A stretch of DNA of 64,000 nucleotides from the NCBI GenBank assembly GCA_000467715.1, contig AJFK01000323.1, positions 62,001-126,000 on the forward strand. Direction: 5' to 3'. A program made the translations under genes and the position numbers. Below are positions 1-11,219 of this stretch, piece after piece; the stretch's first letter is position 1; each line of letters begins with the position of its first letter. The DNA is from Hysterium pulicare CBS 123377. Lineage: Eukaryota > Ascomycota > Dothideomycetes > Hysteriales > Hysteriaceae. Below the pieces are notes generated by a model that was given only the letters and a program-made list of their open reading frames with translations, ran no database searches and was not told the DNA's origin.

Positions 1-559
1 ATTGATTACCCAAACGGATTCATTGTCATCCCATGCCACATCTTCCACTCGGTGACCGAGCTTAAGATAGCGGTAGACATGGTATTTCTGTGCCTGTGTT
101 ATCCAGTACTGTGAGATTTCGGCGCCTTGCGCAAATTGCTCTGACCATTGGATGTTTGGTGAAAAGGTTGACTGGTACACGTGTGCAGGAATATCACAGC
201 GAACACCAGGATAGATATTCTCCAGCCAAGTACCGCTCTAGGTTGTTACTATCATCAGCTAGGTGAGCGTATTTCGATACTTTGATATATCTTACCACTT
301 CTTGATTCTTCTCGAAGATTGTCAGTTCAATGTTTGGAACCTTGACTGGAAGCAGGATTCCCGCGTTGATGCCGGCAAGTCCAGCACCGATGACAGCCAC
401 TCTTAGCTTCCTTACTTGATCGATGCAGTGGTCCTCGAGCTTGAAGTTTGTCTTTGGGTAGTCTGGATGTACAGCTTGGCCATTCAATCCGTTCGCATGG
501 GCTTCTTTTTGCAGAGATTCGGGAGGTTCGCCGTTGGAAACGGTTACGTGAGACGCCAT
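1..559 (-). CDS. Baeyer-Villiger-type flavin monooxygenase, N-terminal part (runs off the window)
   Basis: Partial gene: two exons (559-296, 237-1) with a 58-bp intron, open through the left edge, 167 residues visible. The FAD Rossmann motif VIGAGLAG lies at residues 56-63. After the intron come SGTW and YPGVRCDIPAHVYQ, the usual second block of class B flavin monooxygenases (BVMO family, where GGTW is normal). Such enzymes use FAD and NADPH to insert oxygen into ketones or oxidise heteroatoms. The track-style start at 574 is a TTG; the first ATG is at 559. The gene is divergent from the MFS gene at 1214, with a 654-bp shared promoter. The substrate cannot be told from this part. The SGTW in place of GGTW is a small deviation. 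Confidence 0.9.
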
Positions 560-1213
560 TCCCGTTATGGCCAAGCGCCAAGTTGATTTTCAAGATGCAC
601 AGAAGCGTGTTCACGTTTTCATTGTAGTCAAATGCTCAACATAAATAGCCTGCAAACCTCTGCCCATCACAGACATGCCCTATCAACTAACGGCCCGTTA
701 TCATAGCCTTGTATTCGGCATCTCGTAGTCTCATCACGCCTGGCTCCGAGCACGTCTTCGCCCCGCCGATTAACGACATCGATCATCATCGACATCAGTC
801 CGCATTGCCTTACTGAGGCATGCCACCTCACCATCACAAACACGTTACGCTATTACGGAGACTAGGTTACGCCAACGTGGGGGCCCAAGCCTACAAAAAC
901 GTTCTGCGATCCCCGTCCACGGCCTTATTCCATGCATTGTACCTCCGAAGCTGGAGCAATTATGATTGAGCAACTATGATTGAGCAATTATGATTGCGCA
1001 TTCTGAGTTCTAGTTTCAGGCCAGTCATGCCGCGATTGGAGATGGTTGAGCCTATACAGGAGCACCATGACAGTGAGCTGTGGTTGCGACATGTCGATAC
1101 AGAGTGACGATTCGAGCCCTGAACTACCTGGCGGCATTATATCAAAACTTTGCATATGTGAAATCTGTTAGGGAAACATCAACTCCATTCCTTGTTTATC
1201 ATACTATACCGCG
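560..1213. promoter_or_regulatory. Shared upstream region of the BVMO and MFS genes
   Basis: A 654-bp non-coding interval between two divergent start codons. It must contain both promoters. The clearest internal structure is the triple 14-bp repeat at 954-995; I see no convincing TATA box. Confidence 0.6.
954..995. repeat. Three tandem copies of a 14-bp unit (GAGCAAYTATGATT)
   Basis: Copies lie at 954-967, 968-981 and 982-995. Copies 1 and 3 are identical and copy 2 differs at one base (C for T). The next bases drift away (GCGCATTCTGAG). The array is 218 bp upstream of the MFS start and about 395 bp upstream of the BVMO start, so a role as an operator array is possible but unproven. Confidence 0.85.
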
Positions 1214-2818
1214 ATGGCAGCTGTAAAGAATGGGCGGAAATGGTATCAAATCCGGTGGTTCGCTGAAGAGGATACCCCAGAAGAACGCAAGTTGATCACC
1301 AAACTCGACTTGTTGATAGTTCCCTATGTATTCCTCTCGTACTGGGTGAAATATATTGATCAGGCGAACATAAGTATTGCACCTACACTACTGGAATCTC
1401 TTGCCAGTCCTAATTTGAGGACAGATAATGCATACGTTGGGGGCCTTAAGGAAGACTTGGGCTTTTATGGGAATCAGCTGGTTCGACTTCAGACCATGTA
1501 CACCCTGGGAGCTGTTCTCGGCCAAATTCCCTTCATGTTTTCATTCACACGTCTACCGATGTTCTGGTTGATACCCTTCCTTGACGTCACATGGGGCATT
1601 TTCACCCTTCTCCAGTATCGAGTTACCTCCTATTCCGAACTACTTGCCTATCGTTTCTTGGTAGGCTGGTTTGAGGTACGTGGCCATGCGAGATACCATA
1701 GAGCTCACTGATAAAACTAGGCTGCATACTTTCCTGCCGTTCATTACATCTTCGGTTCATGGTACCGGGGAGATGAGATTGCACGACGCGGTGGTGTATT
1801 CTATGTAGGACTTACATTGGGTACATTGACGGCAGGTCTAATCCAAGCTGGAGCCTCAGCTAGGTTGGACGGAGTCAACGGTCTTGCAGGCTGGAGATGG
1901 ATGTATATCATTTGCTCCCTTATCACAATCCCAATAGGACTTCTCGGCATAGTAGTTCTTCCAGGAACACCAGACAAACCCAATCGCTTAGTACTGAAGG
2001 CCAATGACGTTAAGGTGGCCTCTGCTCGTTTGCAGAGAACAGGACATGCGCTCTCCGGAAACGTTACGTGGAAGACGTTATCTGGTCTCGTCAAAAGGCC
2101 TCAGATTTGGGCGCTTCTGCTCTTAGACGTCTTTTTCTGGAATGGAAGCATCAATACATCAACGGGTGGATACTTGCTCTGGTTGAAAAGCCTGAAGCGC
2201 TATTCCGCAAGTCGCGTTAATGAACTCGGCACCATATCCCCGGCTCTTGGTATCTTCTACACCCTCTTCATATGCTTTTCGTCTGACCTGGTGCTCGGGC
2301 CAGCCTGGGCTATCACCGTTGCGCATGTTTGGAACATCATTGGACTTACCGTCCTGGTGATCTGGAACGTCCCTGAGTCGGCTAAATGGTTCGCCTTCGC
2401 AACAACATACTCGGCTGTCTCCATGTCGAGTGTACTGTATGGATGGATCAATAGTCAACTTAAGTCCTCCCCAGCGGAACGATCCTTTACCCTTGTTCTC
2501 ACCAACACCGTTGCCCAATCAACGACTGCTTGGACGCCGCTTCTAGTTTTCAAAACTGTAGAGGCTCCGAGGTTTACCAAAGGTTATTCATTCGTTTTGG
2601 CCAATTCAATCTGCCTTATCGCCATCGCGCACATTATATCATTCTACTTAAAGAGATACAGGTATGTAATTATAGAAGCAATGCCATAAGAAGACGGCTA
2701 ACATTGCCATAGAAACCCCAGCGGCGAGGTTGTCGAACATGAAAAGAGCGGTGACAGTACTCCTACCGCTAGATCTTCTAGTAAAGCGCCCGTGCCAGCT
2801 CAGAAAGCTCTTGTATAG
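1214..2818 (+). CDS. MFS transporter, anion:cation symporter (Dal5/Fen2/Liz1-like) family
   Basis: Three exons (1214-1675, 1721-2661, 2713-2818) with 45- and 51-bp introns give 502 residues, usual for the family. Visible landmarks are the TM1 block YWVKYIDQANIS, a RFLVGWFEAAYFPAVHYI segment (the conserved TM4 entrance of allantoate/pantothenate-type permeases) and GWRWMYII before TM6. About 12 hydrophobic helices are present. The C-terminal tail in exon 3 is hydrophilic, with GEVVEHEKS. The family imports small organic acids and vitamins (allantoate, pantothenate, biotin) by proton symport at the plasma membrane. It sits between two monooxygenases, so uptake of the substrate for that group is plausible but inferred. 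Confidence 0.9.
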
Positions 2819-3386
2819 GCATGAGTTCGGAAGTTAAAGCTAGCTACGTGATTTGGATGGAAGCTGTATTTTACTGTATAGCCATACAATCCTATATAAG
2901 AACTACGGCTTGATACTTTCATAGTGAGCAATACAGACCAATCTACGTTTGAGTAGGGGTGACTATGCAAAAGCTCTTATCGCTTCTTGCTGAGGTCTAG
3001 GTATAATCCTAAACATTATACGCCCGCGTATTTTCCATTCATGCAAGATCTCATAGAAATGTCGATTATGCCAAATTTCGAGGCTAAATATGCGCGATAG
3101 CCATGGCGCCATATGCGGCCAGCATAGCGGCATTTGGATTGCATACGAAAAGTGGGCATTCCCCGCATACGCAATTCCAGATCGGCGTGGTGTTTGATGG
3201 CTGGTCACGACAAGCTCGCGTTACATGCTTGCGCGGACGCATGTACTTAGCAGCATAATAAACATATAAGATCACGCTATACTCGGAAGCTACTTCAATC
3301 GACTGGACCTGGCAATTGTTCTTTAATCGCAATTGTGCAATTAATACAGTACTGTAGAGCAGTATTCATTTAAACTCCTTCCCAAA
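2819..3386. other. Intergenic, nothing recognised
   Basis: The 3' flank of the MFS gene and 5' flank of the FMN monooxygenase. Short open frames on the minus strand have no family resemblance. Confidence 0.6.
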
Positions 3387-5042
3387 ATGGCGGAGTCTCA
3401 CCCAAGCCACACGAATGGGGAATCGAAGAAACATATTCTCCTCAATGCCTTTGACATGTCAACAATCGGGCACTTGTCACCGGGCCAATGGAAGGTAATG
3501 GGAATTTCCTTCTCCGGAAACCTTGCTTAACCAGCACGAAGCTTCATCTGACCTCACTTCCGTTCAGAATCCCAAGGATAAATCTGCGACAAAACGGAAA
3601 CTCGAGTATTGGATTGAGCTCGCGAAACTGTTAGAACGTGGCGGTATAAATGCTCTTTTTCTAGCAGATACGTATGGCGGGTACGATACGTACGAAAGTA
3701 GCCTAGATAATTGCATCCGAAGAGCGGCGCAATGGCCGGTGACCGATCCAAGTATAGTAAGTAAAACTCTCTCGTATTGAAATTTGCCATGCTATTTGAC
3801 TTTGAGTTAACCTAGCTTCTTTCGCATAGCCTTTAAGTGCCATGGCAGCAGTGACCAAGAATCTCTCGTTTGCGATCACTTCATCCACGTCTTTCGAACC
3901 TCCATTTTTGCTCGCTAAGCGTTTCTCTACTCTCGATCATCTCACTGGGGGACGAATAGGCTGGAACATTGTGACTTCGTGGAAAAAAGCTGCATTCAAG
4001 GCTATTGGGCTCGATAACCCCATAGAGCACGACGAGCGATACGCGCAAGCTGATGAGTACCTACGAGTTTTGTACAAGTAAGTCATATGTCACTGTAGTT
4101 TGACGTACTTGAGACTAAAGGCCCACCAAAAGGCTCTGGGAAGGTTCGTGGGCCCCGGATGCTATTTCACCCGATCCATCCAAAGATACCTATTTCGACC
4201 CAGACAAAATCCGAACGATAAATCACGAAGGAAAGTACTTCACCTTGAACTCAAAGCACATCGTAGATCCATCACCACAGCGTACTCCACTCCTTTTCCA
4301 AGCCGGCACCTCATCCGCCGGATCCAACTTCGCAGCCACACATGCCGAAGCCGTATTTGTCTCATCACATTCTCCCGCAGCGCTTCGACCAAAGATCGAC
4401 AATTTAAGGAAACTAGCAGCAGAGAAGGGTCGTGATCCACGCTCTATCAAAATCTTCGCAACATTCACCCCGATTATCGGACAGACAGACGAAGAGGCTC
4501 GTGAAAAATACGATGAGGTGAAAAAATATGCCAGCACGATAGGGGGTTTGGTGCTTGTGAGTGGATGGACAGGGATTGATATATCAAAATACCCACTCGA
4601 TCATGAACTTACGGCCGCCGACTCCACCACGGATCATAAAGTACGCTCACTACTCGATCAGTTCACGACTACATCTCCGGACGTGCCGCGCTGGACACCG
4701 CGGGTCATAGCCGAGAAAGCAGGTATTGGAGGGTTAGGGCCGGTTGCTGTGGGAAGTGCGGCGACGGTGGCAGATGAGTTGGAAAAGTGGGTTAAAGAGG
4801 CGGATGTTGATGGCTTTAATCTGGGTTACGTGACTACGCCAGGAACATTCGAGGATGTGGTAGAGCTTTTAGTGCCGGAATTGAGAAGGAGAGGGCTCTA
4901 TCCTGATAAAGTGGAGGAAGAATTGACGGCTAGAGAAAGGCTTTATGGCAGAGGGCAGAATGAGCTGAGAGAGGATCATGTGGGGAGTACGTATAAGTAT
5001 GATGTTTATAAGGAAGATCAGCCTTATCAGGCTGAGTTGTAA
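3387..5042 (+). CDS. FMN-dependent monooxygenase, NtaA/SnaA/DszA (bacterial luciferase-like) family
   Basis: Four exons (3387-3494, 3535-3756, 3830-4077, 4133-5042) sum to 1,488 nt, 495 residues. Family hallmarks appear in order: HLSPGQWK, LEYWIELAKLLERG, FLADTYGGYD, RAAQWPVTDPS, PLSAMAAVT, ARFST-type KRFSTLDHLTGGRIGWNIVTS, ERYAQADEYLRVLYKLWEGSW, FDPDKIRTINHEGKYF and LFQAGTSSAGSNFAATHAEAVFV. The family uses FMNH2 supplied by a separate flavin reductase to cleave C-N or C-S bonds (nitrilotriacetate, dibenzothiophene sulfone) or oxidise related substrates. No reductase gene is visible nearby. The second intron (73 bp) ends in GCATAG. The family is frequent in fungi and often thought to derive from bacteria, but here it is fully intronised. 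Confidence 0.92.
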
Positions 5043-5490
5043 TAACACAGAATAAGAGGAGGTGGCGCACTAGGATGGGTAAGACTTCATAGCAAAGCTT
5101 TAGAACGTCTTATAAGGTTCACAAGACGGTACACTATACCCACCGTTCTACGGTGTGAGAGATGGTAATTGACTTCGATAACCTCACGCACGGTCGGCTA
5201 TCATTGCCATTCCTGAACCGCCACAAAAACGGCGGTCTTCAGCTTGTCACGTGAGTTATTGTTCAAGCCTGATTTTGAGTATGATCATTCTCATGAGTTG
5301 CTGAGTCCATCACTTTACTTTTGCGCTATTGCTTTGCTAGGCACCACCGATTAGGCTGTATACCATATCAGTTTGCATTGCTGTTCCACATAATGTTGAA
5401 AGATCCATTGTCTTTACTTCATTTTTGACATTTTGCATCGATCCTTATTGGACAGGTTAAGAGTCTTTTTCAGGTCTTTCCAATCGTAAC
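5043..5490. other. Intergenic with a short hairpin
   Basis: No gene. An inverted repeat ACCGCC / GGCGGT with an 8-nt loop sits at 5217-5236, downstream of the FMN monooxygenase. Its role is unknown. Confidence 0.5.
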
Positions 5491-7610
5491 ATGGGGGAGT
5501 ATCGTCGCATCTTGCGGAACATTACGATTCCATTTCATAGAGGGGAGGAGAACCAACTTTGCTCGACATGTCGCACATTGGATTTTGGAGGCATTCAACC
5601 TACGGTACCATTATTTGCTGGCCTTCAGTCTTCGGAGATCACACCTTCTGAGAAGATCAGAACCACATTGGGTTCACTCAAGGACCTTTTGGCTCGACCA
5701 AACTGTCTATTTTGCTCGCTTGTAGCACACCTTGTCTGCGGCGGCCTGCCTCCTGGAGCTTCTCAAATGCTTGAGGAGAACAACATATCGCAAGTACTGG
5801 CCAATATCACATGTGAAGTACGCAGAAGCAGCGACTTCTTCGAAGTGTACGACTCTTATGGTCTGAAAGGATACATTTGCTCAGCGGGCAAGAGCGTTTC
5901 CCTACCTGCTCAGGCTGAAAATGGCATAGAGTGTATGTGGGTAAAAGCGGAACGTGGGCTCAACGTACGTCTAATAATAGCATGGCTCCAAGAGTGTGAG
6001 ACAACACATGTACTATGTGGTTCTTCGGAACTTCTCCGCGGAACCAGCAAGCATCTTCAGATTACTTTAATCGACGTTCGGCAGAGTTGTTTAGTAGAAG
6101 CATCATCAAGCGAGAGATACCTCGCACTCAACTATGTATGGGGTGGTGTTCGCATGGAACAGGCAACAAAATCGAACTATCAGGTACTGCACTGTAGAGG
6201 TGCTCTACGAGACAGACTGAAACGGATACCACCAGCAATCCTGGACGCTATGAGACTTGTCATTTCATTGAACGAGAGATATCTTTGGGTGGACAGCCTG
6301 TGCATCATCCAAGACGATGCATCAAACAAGCATGAGCAGATCCAGCGAATGAACGTCATATATGGGCAAGCATTTCTTACGATCATCGCAATGTCAGGAC
6401 ATGACGCTAGCTGTGGCCTTCCGGGTATCGCTCGTTCCTCGCGACCCCAACTCTTCTCAGGGGCATTTATCGGAGCCCGGCGCTTCGTCGCGCGTCCTGT
6501 AAAGCCAAATTCTCTGCTCCAGAGCTCACCCTACGAAACTAGAGCTTGGACATATCAGGAAAGGTTACTATCACGGAGATGCCTAATTCTGACCACGCAT
6601 CAAGCATTGTTCTATTGCCAAGCAGCTGCAAGTAGCGATGTGTCTCGCCTACGTATCAGAAAAGAAGAATATGAGACATTGAATCCTATGGCAGCAATGT
6701 TTGACGGATATGTGAACCGAGGAAAGCTGCACGAGTGGAAATGGAGAGATTTCTCAACCTACAGTAATCTAGTCCAAGACTATTGCAAGCGAGACTTATC
6801 TTATCCTTCCGATAAGCTCAATGCATTTGCTGGAATAGCGGCGGTCTTGAATGAGCATTTCAATTCCAACTTCATCTATGGCCTTCCAGAAGATGTAGTT
6901 GACATCTCCTTGCAGTGGATTGCAGTCTACCCTCATGGATTTACGCCGAGCCGAAGAGAAAGCCATCGAATCAAGACTTCCCTAGCTGGTGCTGGGCGGG
7001 ACATAATGGCCCAATAAGATATCTTCATATTACTCCAAAGCTGCTGACTGATACATCGCACTCGCCCATGCTGGCCGAGATGAAAGAGGTCACCCTTGAA
7101 ACGTTAGATGGGTTACATGTTTTACAAAGGAAAGAAACTTCGCTCTTCCGGTTCGATCAGAGCATGGAAGGAATGGAAGTGAATTTAGAGGAGACTTCGC
7201 CTCCAGAACCGAAAGCAGGGACGCTAATATTTCATGCTTGGTTTGCGCCAGCAAGCGACTTCACGCTCAAGAAGATGCTATGGGACCCTTTTTCGATATT
7301 AATCTACGATAACTCCGGTTTTTGCTGCAGGAGACTGTGGCCTGATACCGAAATCGACCCATGCAATCTATACGGGGAAGACCACGAACTCGTATTGATG
7401 ACATATTCCGACATACCTCAAGAAAACGGTCCGATGGATCTCGGTCAACATCTCCATGTTTCACGATTCCCGATTAGTCCGTACTCAATAGCTACTGTTC
7501 TCCGCGTACAATCGGACGGAGATAGAGTTGAAAGGATAGCAATCGGCCAAATACACAAGCTCGTGTGGAGTCTGGCAAACACCCAGTGGAAATTATTCAG
7601 ATTACAGTGA
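5491..7610 (+). pseudogene. HET-domain protein gene with one apparent frame break
   Basis: The first frame (5491-7017) encodes a HET domain (heterokaryon incompatibility, PF06985 type): LALNYVWGG near residue 211, YLWVDSLCIIQDD near 264, the MNVIYGQAFLTIIAMSG segment, and ETRAWTYQERLLSRR near 349. The typical following block, DFPSWCWAGHNGPIRY, lies in a different frame that runs to 7610. The change falls at about 6920-6980, where no GT-AG pair restores frame. A single-base indel, a sequencing error or a true pseudogene would explain it. Unbroken, the protein would be about 700 residues. HET proteins trigger cell death after fusion of incompatible hyphae. No partner gene (NACHT, patatin, HeLo) is adjacent. 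Confidence 0.85.
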
Positions 7611-8235
7611 CCGGCCCATCTCTACGACGTGAGCTAGGAAACTAGGAGAACAAGACTGGGGAAAAAGTTGTTTTTAATCGTCATTTTTGAACTTACGGCT
7701 TTCCTTTCCCAAAGTACAGCCAAATGCCCTATTCTTGCATGGATGCTCATAGTCCACGGTTCAGAGACCCGAATTACTCCTACCATTCCAAAACGGCAAA
7801 ATAAAGATTTTTCAAACCATCTCTCTGTACAATTGTTCAAGTTTTCGCTCTCCTCGCAGGGCATGTGGGGAAGCCGAAACAATGACTCAGTGTTTACATC
7901 ACCACCACCAGCTTTACATCATCATCTAGAGACCTTTTCCAAGATCGGACACAACCCTTCATTCTTAACCAAGGATAAGGAAATATACAGCTCGTTTACA
8001 TTTCAGTCGGAATTGGAGTCAGCGGGACTCCGCAAAATCGCTGCACTTGAGACCTGGGCGAGTTTATAAAGTCCGCAATCTCGGAGCGAAATATTCATCA
8101 AACAGCAGCAGGAAAGCTGGTCAGAAATACTTCCTTCTTCCTCAATCATTCAATCATTATCTCTCATCTCTTAGCACACTCTCATATCTCAGCCGTCCCT
8201 GTAGCCCTGCTCGTTTTCTTCAACTCCCTACGACC
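7611..8235. promoter_or_regulatory. Upstream region of the small secreted protein gene, with TATA box
   Basis: TATAAAG at 8065-8071 lies 165 bp upstream of the start at 8236. A pyrimidine-rich leader follows (about 8155-8215), a pattern common in strongly expressed fungal genes. Nothing else is recognised. Confidence 0.6.
8065..8071 (+). promoter_or_regulatory. TATA box of the secreted protein gene
   Basis: TATAAAG followed by a CT-rich leader and a signal-peptide ORF. The spacing fits transcription starting near 8095-8110. Confidence 0.5.
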
Positions 8236-8820
8236 ATGAAAGCTGCCACACTCATCCCTCTCGCCGCTCTCTTCGGCACCACCCTGGCCGGTAAAGCCTC
8301 ATCTGCTCATCTTTCAAGTGAGCCTCCTAGTCAGCCTACCTCTGGACACCACGAACATGAAAAAGGGCCCTCTCGTTCCGACGTCGTCAATGCCATCAAC
8401 GCATGGAACGACGATGTCAACGCCGTGAATAACTTCCTGAATAATGCTCCATCCCAGGATCCTGGAGACCTCCTCAATTCCGCGCAAGTTGCCCTCAAGA
8501 GCGCTAACAATGAACCCGATCAACTAACGATACTGGCTTCCATCCATGGCCTGAGCGATAAAGCCAAGGACGCCATCGCTGACCTCAAGGAGGTGTTCCC
8601 AACCGTTCCAACAGACCTCCAAAATATCATAAATGATACTGAGAATGAGTCAAACGTCCAGACTCAGTTGCAGCAGATCAACGAAGCGAGATGCTGCCAT
8701 GTTTTGCCGGATCTGGATACCCTTTGGACGGCTGCTGCGGATAAAAAGGACGTTGTTGATCAGGTCAATCTGGTCGTTCCACGGCCAAATGCTTGCAATG
8801 ATGGCAGTGTTCACTGTTAA
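8236..8820 (+). CDS. Small secreted protein, helical, cysteine-poor
   Basis: Single exon, 194 residues. I chose the ATG at 8236 because it opens a classic signal peptide (MKAATLIPLAALFGTTLA, likely cut near residue 18). The open frame extends upstream to 8047 but that part lies between TATA box and leader. The mature part is polar and predicted helical (NAINAWNDDVNAVNNFL and later repeats of D/N-rich helices). Four cysteines are clustered at the C-terminus (RCC, NAC, and the final HC). The layout faintly recalls hydrophobic-surface-binding HsbA proteins, but I cannot assign it. A secreted effector or cell-wall protein is possible. No intron is seen, unlike most neighbours. Confidence 0.75.
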   Translation: MKAATLIPLAALFGTTLAGKASSAHLSSEPPSQPTSGHHEHEKGPSRSDVVNAINAWNDDVNAVNNFLNNAPSQDPGDLLNSAQVALKSANNEPDQLTILASIHGLSDKAKDAIADLKEVFPTVPTDLQNIINDTENESNVQTQLQQINEARCCHVLPDLDTLWTAAADKKDVVDQVNLVVPRPNACNDGSVHC

Positions 8821-9421
8821 GTCCATTCAAACAGGGTCATCACAGGGCTGCATGAGCAGCATGAGCGGGATTTCCCCTTGAAGAATGGTTGAAGTCGAGA
8901 AGCCGGTTGTCCTCACTTTTGGGTATATTTTAATCCAACTACAATTGTTAGGTCCTGATCTAACTCTCTTACTCGCAATACATGCATCATATCGTTTCGT
9001 GAATTACAAATGCAGGTGTGGTTATGTAATGCTTGAAGCTTGTACACTTGGATCGCGCCCTTTCCTCACTTTTACGCAGCAAACATCTAGCGATCTGTAT
9101 TTCTGCCAATATTATAAGTCTCTTTTCGTCGATTCTGTTGGAATAAGGCGCCCAAATGCACCAACATTCTCCGGCATAGTTCCCAGAGTCGACCGGATAC
9201 CTAAGCGAACCACCAAATAATGTAGTTCGACGCGTTAGCACCTGTGGCGAGAATGTGAGACGGCTGACTCTCTATTGTTTCCTCTTTTGATGATCACTTC
9301 TCGTGATCCAATCAAGGAGCGGAAATGAACCGGATGATAGTTGATTGCAATAATACACCACATTCTACAGGGTCTGAGTATATTTTGTACAAGTACTCTT
9401 ACTGGGAACACCACCACCATG
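8821..9421. other. Intergenic between convergent genes
   Basis: The 3' flanks of the secreted protein gene (+) and the membrane protein gene (-). No supported gene. Confidence 0.6.
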
Positions 9422-10978
9422 CTATTTTGAAGGGTTGTAATTCCACACGCAGCGGCATCCACCCGTACCACCATCAATATTCGCAGGAGCACCGTTGGCC
9501 GTGGAAAGAATTGCCTGGGCAGGATCTACAAGAACGCCACCCTCCCCTCGATTCTCTAGAACAAATTTTGATGAGCTCTCGCCAGGTGCTGAATACTCGC
9601 CATTGCCATCTATGCCGTTACAGTAGACAGCTTTTTCAAGGACGTTGCCGCCATGCCTATCCAGCGTGATTGTCACTGGCAAGGAGAAAGCCCCTGAAGC
9701 CGTCTTTTGCGTCGTATCGTTCTGTAGTTTGGTCCAGATCTGCACATAAAAGCGTGTTTGGGCCCATGCGCAGCGCGTATTTGCTTTCTCGATTGCTACT
9801 CCACCAGCAGAATCGAGGAAAGTTGCATTAGCCCCAGTAATAAGTTGTAGCAGGAAGATAGACCTATCGAAATAATTGTAAAAGCCATAATGCTCCGTCT
9901 CAAGGCCCTTGTCATAAAGACGCAGAGGTTGATATGTCTGAGTCGGTACAAGCGTTGGGTCTGCTGGAAGGCCACCGCTCTTGGTCGGCTCTGGGTATGT
10001 TGTAGCTAAGTTTAAAAACGCAGCGCTTGAGGTGGTAGTTACAGCTTGTCGTTTTTGAAGCTGCTTTTCGACAAATTGAATTGACACGAAGAATGGGGTG
10101 TCGATACCGTTGAAGGGCGATGTGATGTTGTCTGTAGTATTTCCTAAGAAGACCTGGTCTTGTGTGGTTGGAGGAGCTGGTGAAGTGGTCTTCGATTCGT
10201 CCGTCGTCATGATGTGAATTTGAAAGTTAGGCTGATCGGGATCATTGGATAATATCGCTGTTTGGTCTTCGGGGGGCACAGCGCAGCTCCAGTATGAACT
10301 AGGAGATACGCATTGGGAATTCTGTGCGATGAGATCCGGATGCAGGATGGTTGCTGAGCTAAGTGGAACAATAGGAAATCCTTTGGGAAGCTAAAAGATT
10401 TACGACGACGTAAAACTTGCGTGGAGACTACAGCCACAGAGGCACCGAGCACGATAAGCACGATGATACCAAGAGCTATACGAAGTTTTTTCCTGCTTGT
10501 AAAATGAGAGGTTTTCGAGTAGGACTCGAACCGAAATCTAGCACAAAAGCGACGTAGTGTAGACGTTGCCACGGTCGAGCGTTTCTCCGAAGCTTTGATG
10601 ATCTCGCCATCAGTGATGGAATCTCGAAGCGACAAAGCTTTGCTCTCTGGCGTTGAAAAGCTTGTGGTAGGAATATTACTGTTTGATTTTGGCTGTGTGC
10701 TGGTCCAATTGCGGAATGCGGCTCGGTACGCATTGGAATCAATCAACTGGTTATCGAATTCGAATTCAGTGCCACCGTCTCGGATGGACGATGACCCGAA
10801 GGTCGACGTTGAGAGGTAAGAAGAAGCATCGTCTCGAGCTCTTCTTAGTATTCGTCTACTTTGTCGACGTTCTAGAATGTTGCGTTGTTCATTTGAGGAT
10901 GACCTAGAATAAATTAGCTGTGGAGCGTATCCATGTAAGCTTCTACGCAGTAGACCGGACGCAAGTAGGGGTAGACAT
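9422..10978 (-). CDS. Conserved ascomycete single-pass membrane protein, function unknown
   Basis: My model has three exons: 10978-10947, 10903-10432 and 10390-9422. It totals 1,473 nt, 490 residues. Exon 1 is tiny (32 nt) and its 43-bp intron has a CTAAT branch point; without it the long frame lacks an ATG. The second donor is less sure (a GTAGTC at 10431 keeps frame). The N-terminal 140 residues are basic, Ser-rich and probably cytosolic. One TM helix (ALGIIVLIVLGASVAVV) is followed by an extracellular part with QCVSPSSYWSCAVP, DQPNFQIHI, FLGNTTDNITSPFNG and the closing CRCVW. These blocks recur in an unnamed ascomycete family. The function is unknown to me. Confidence 0.75.
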
Positions 10979-11219
10979 GAACTGTCAAGTGCATGGACGG
11001 CTATCCGTATTCTTCACTTGAGCAATATAGCATCCTCATAGAAGTTTTGCGGGGACTACGCGGTGCAGTCACCCGAGGCCGCCTTTATGCGAAGTTAATG
11101 TGTCCACGCTAGGCTACTCACAGTTGTATGACCTGCAGAAGCAGATTCAGCGCGGATATTTGACTATAAAAATGAGCACCATGTTCTCTTATCATACCCT
11201 CGTCCCAAATGTATCGCAA

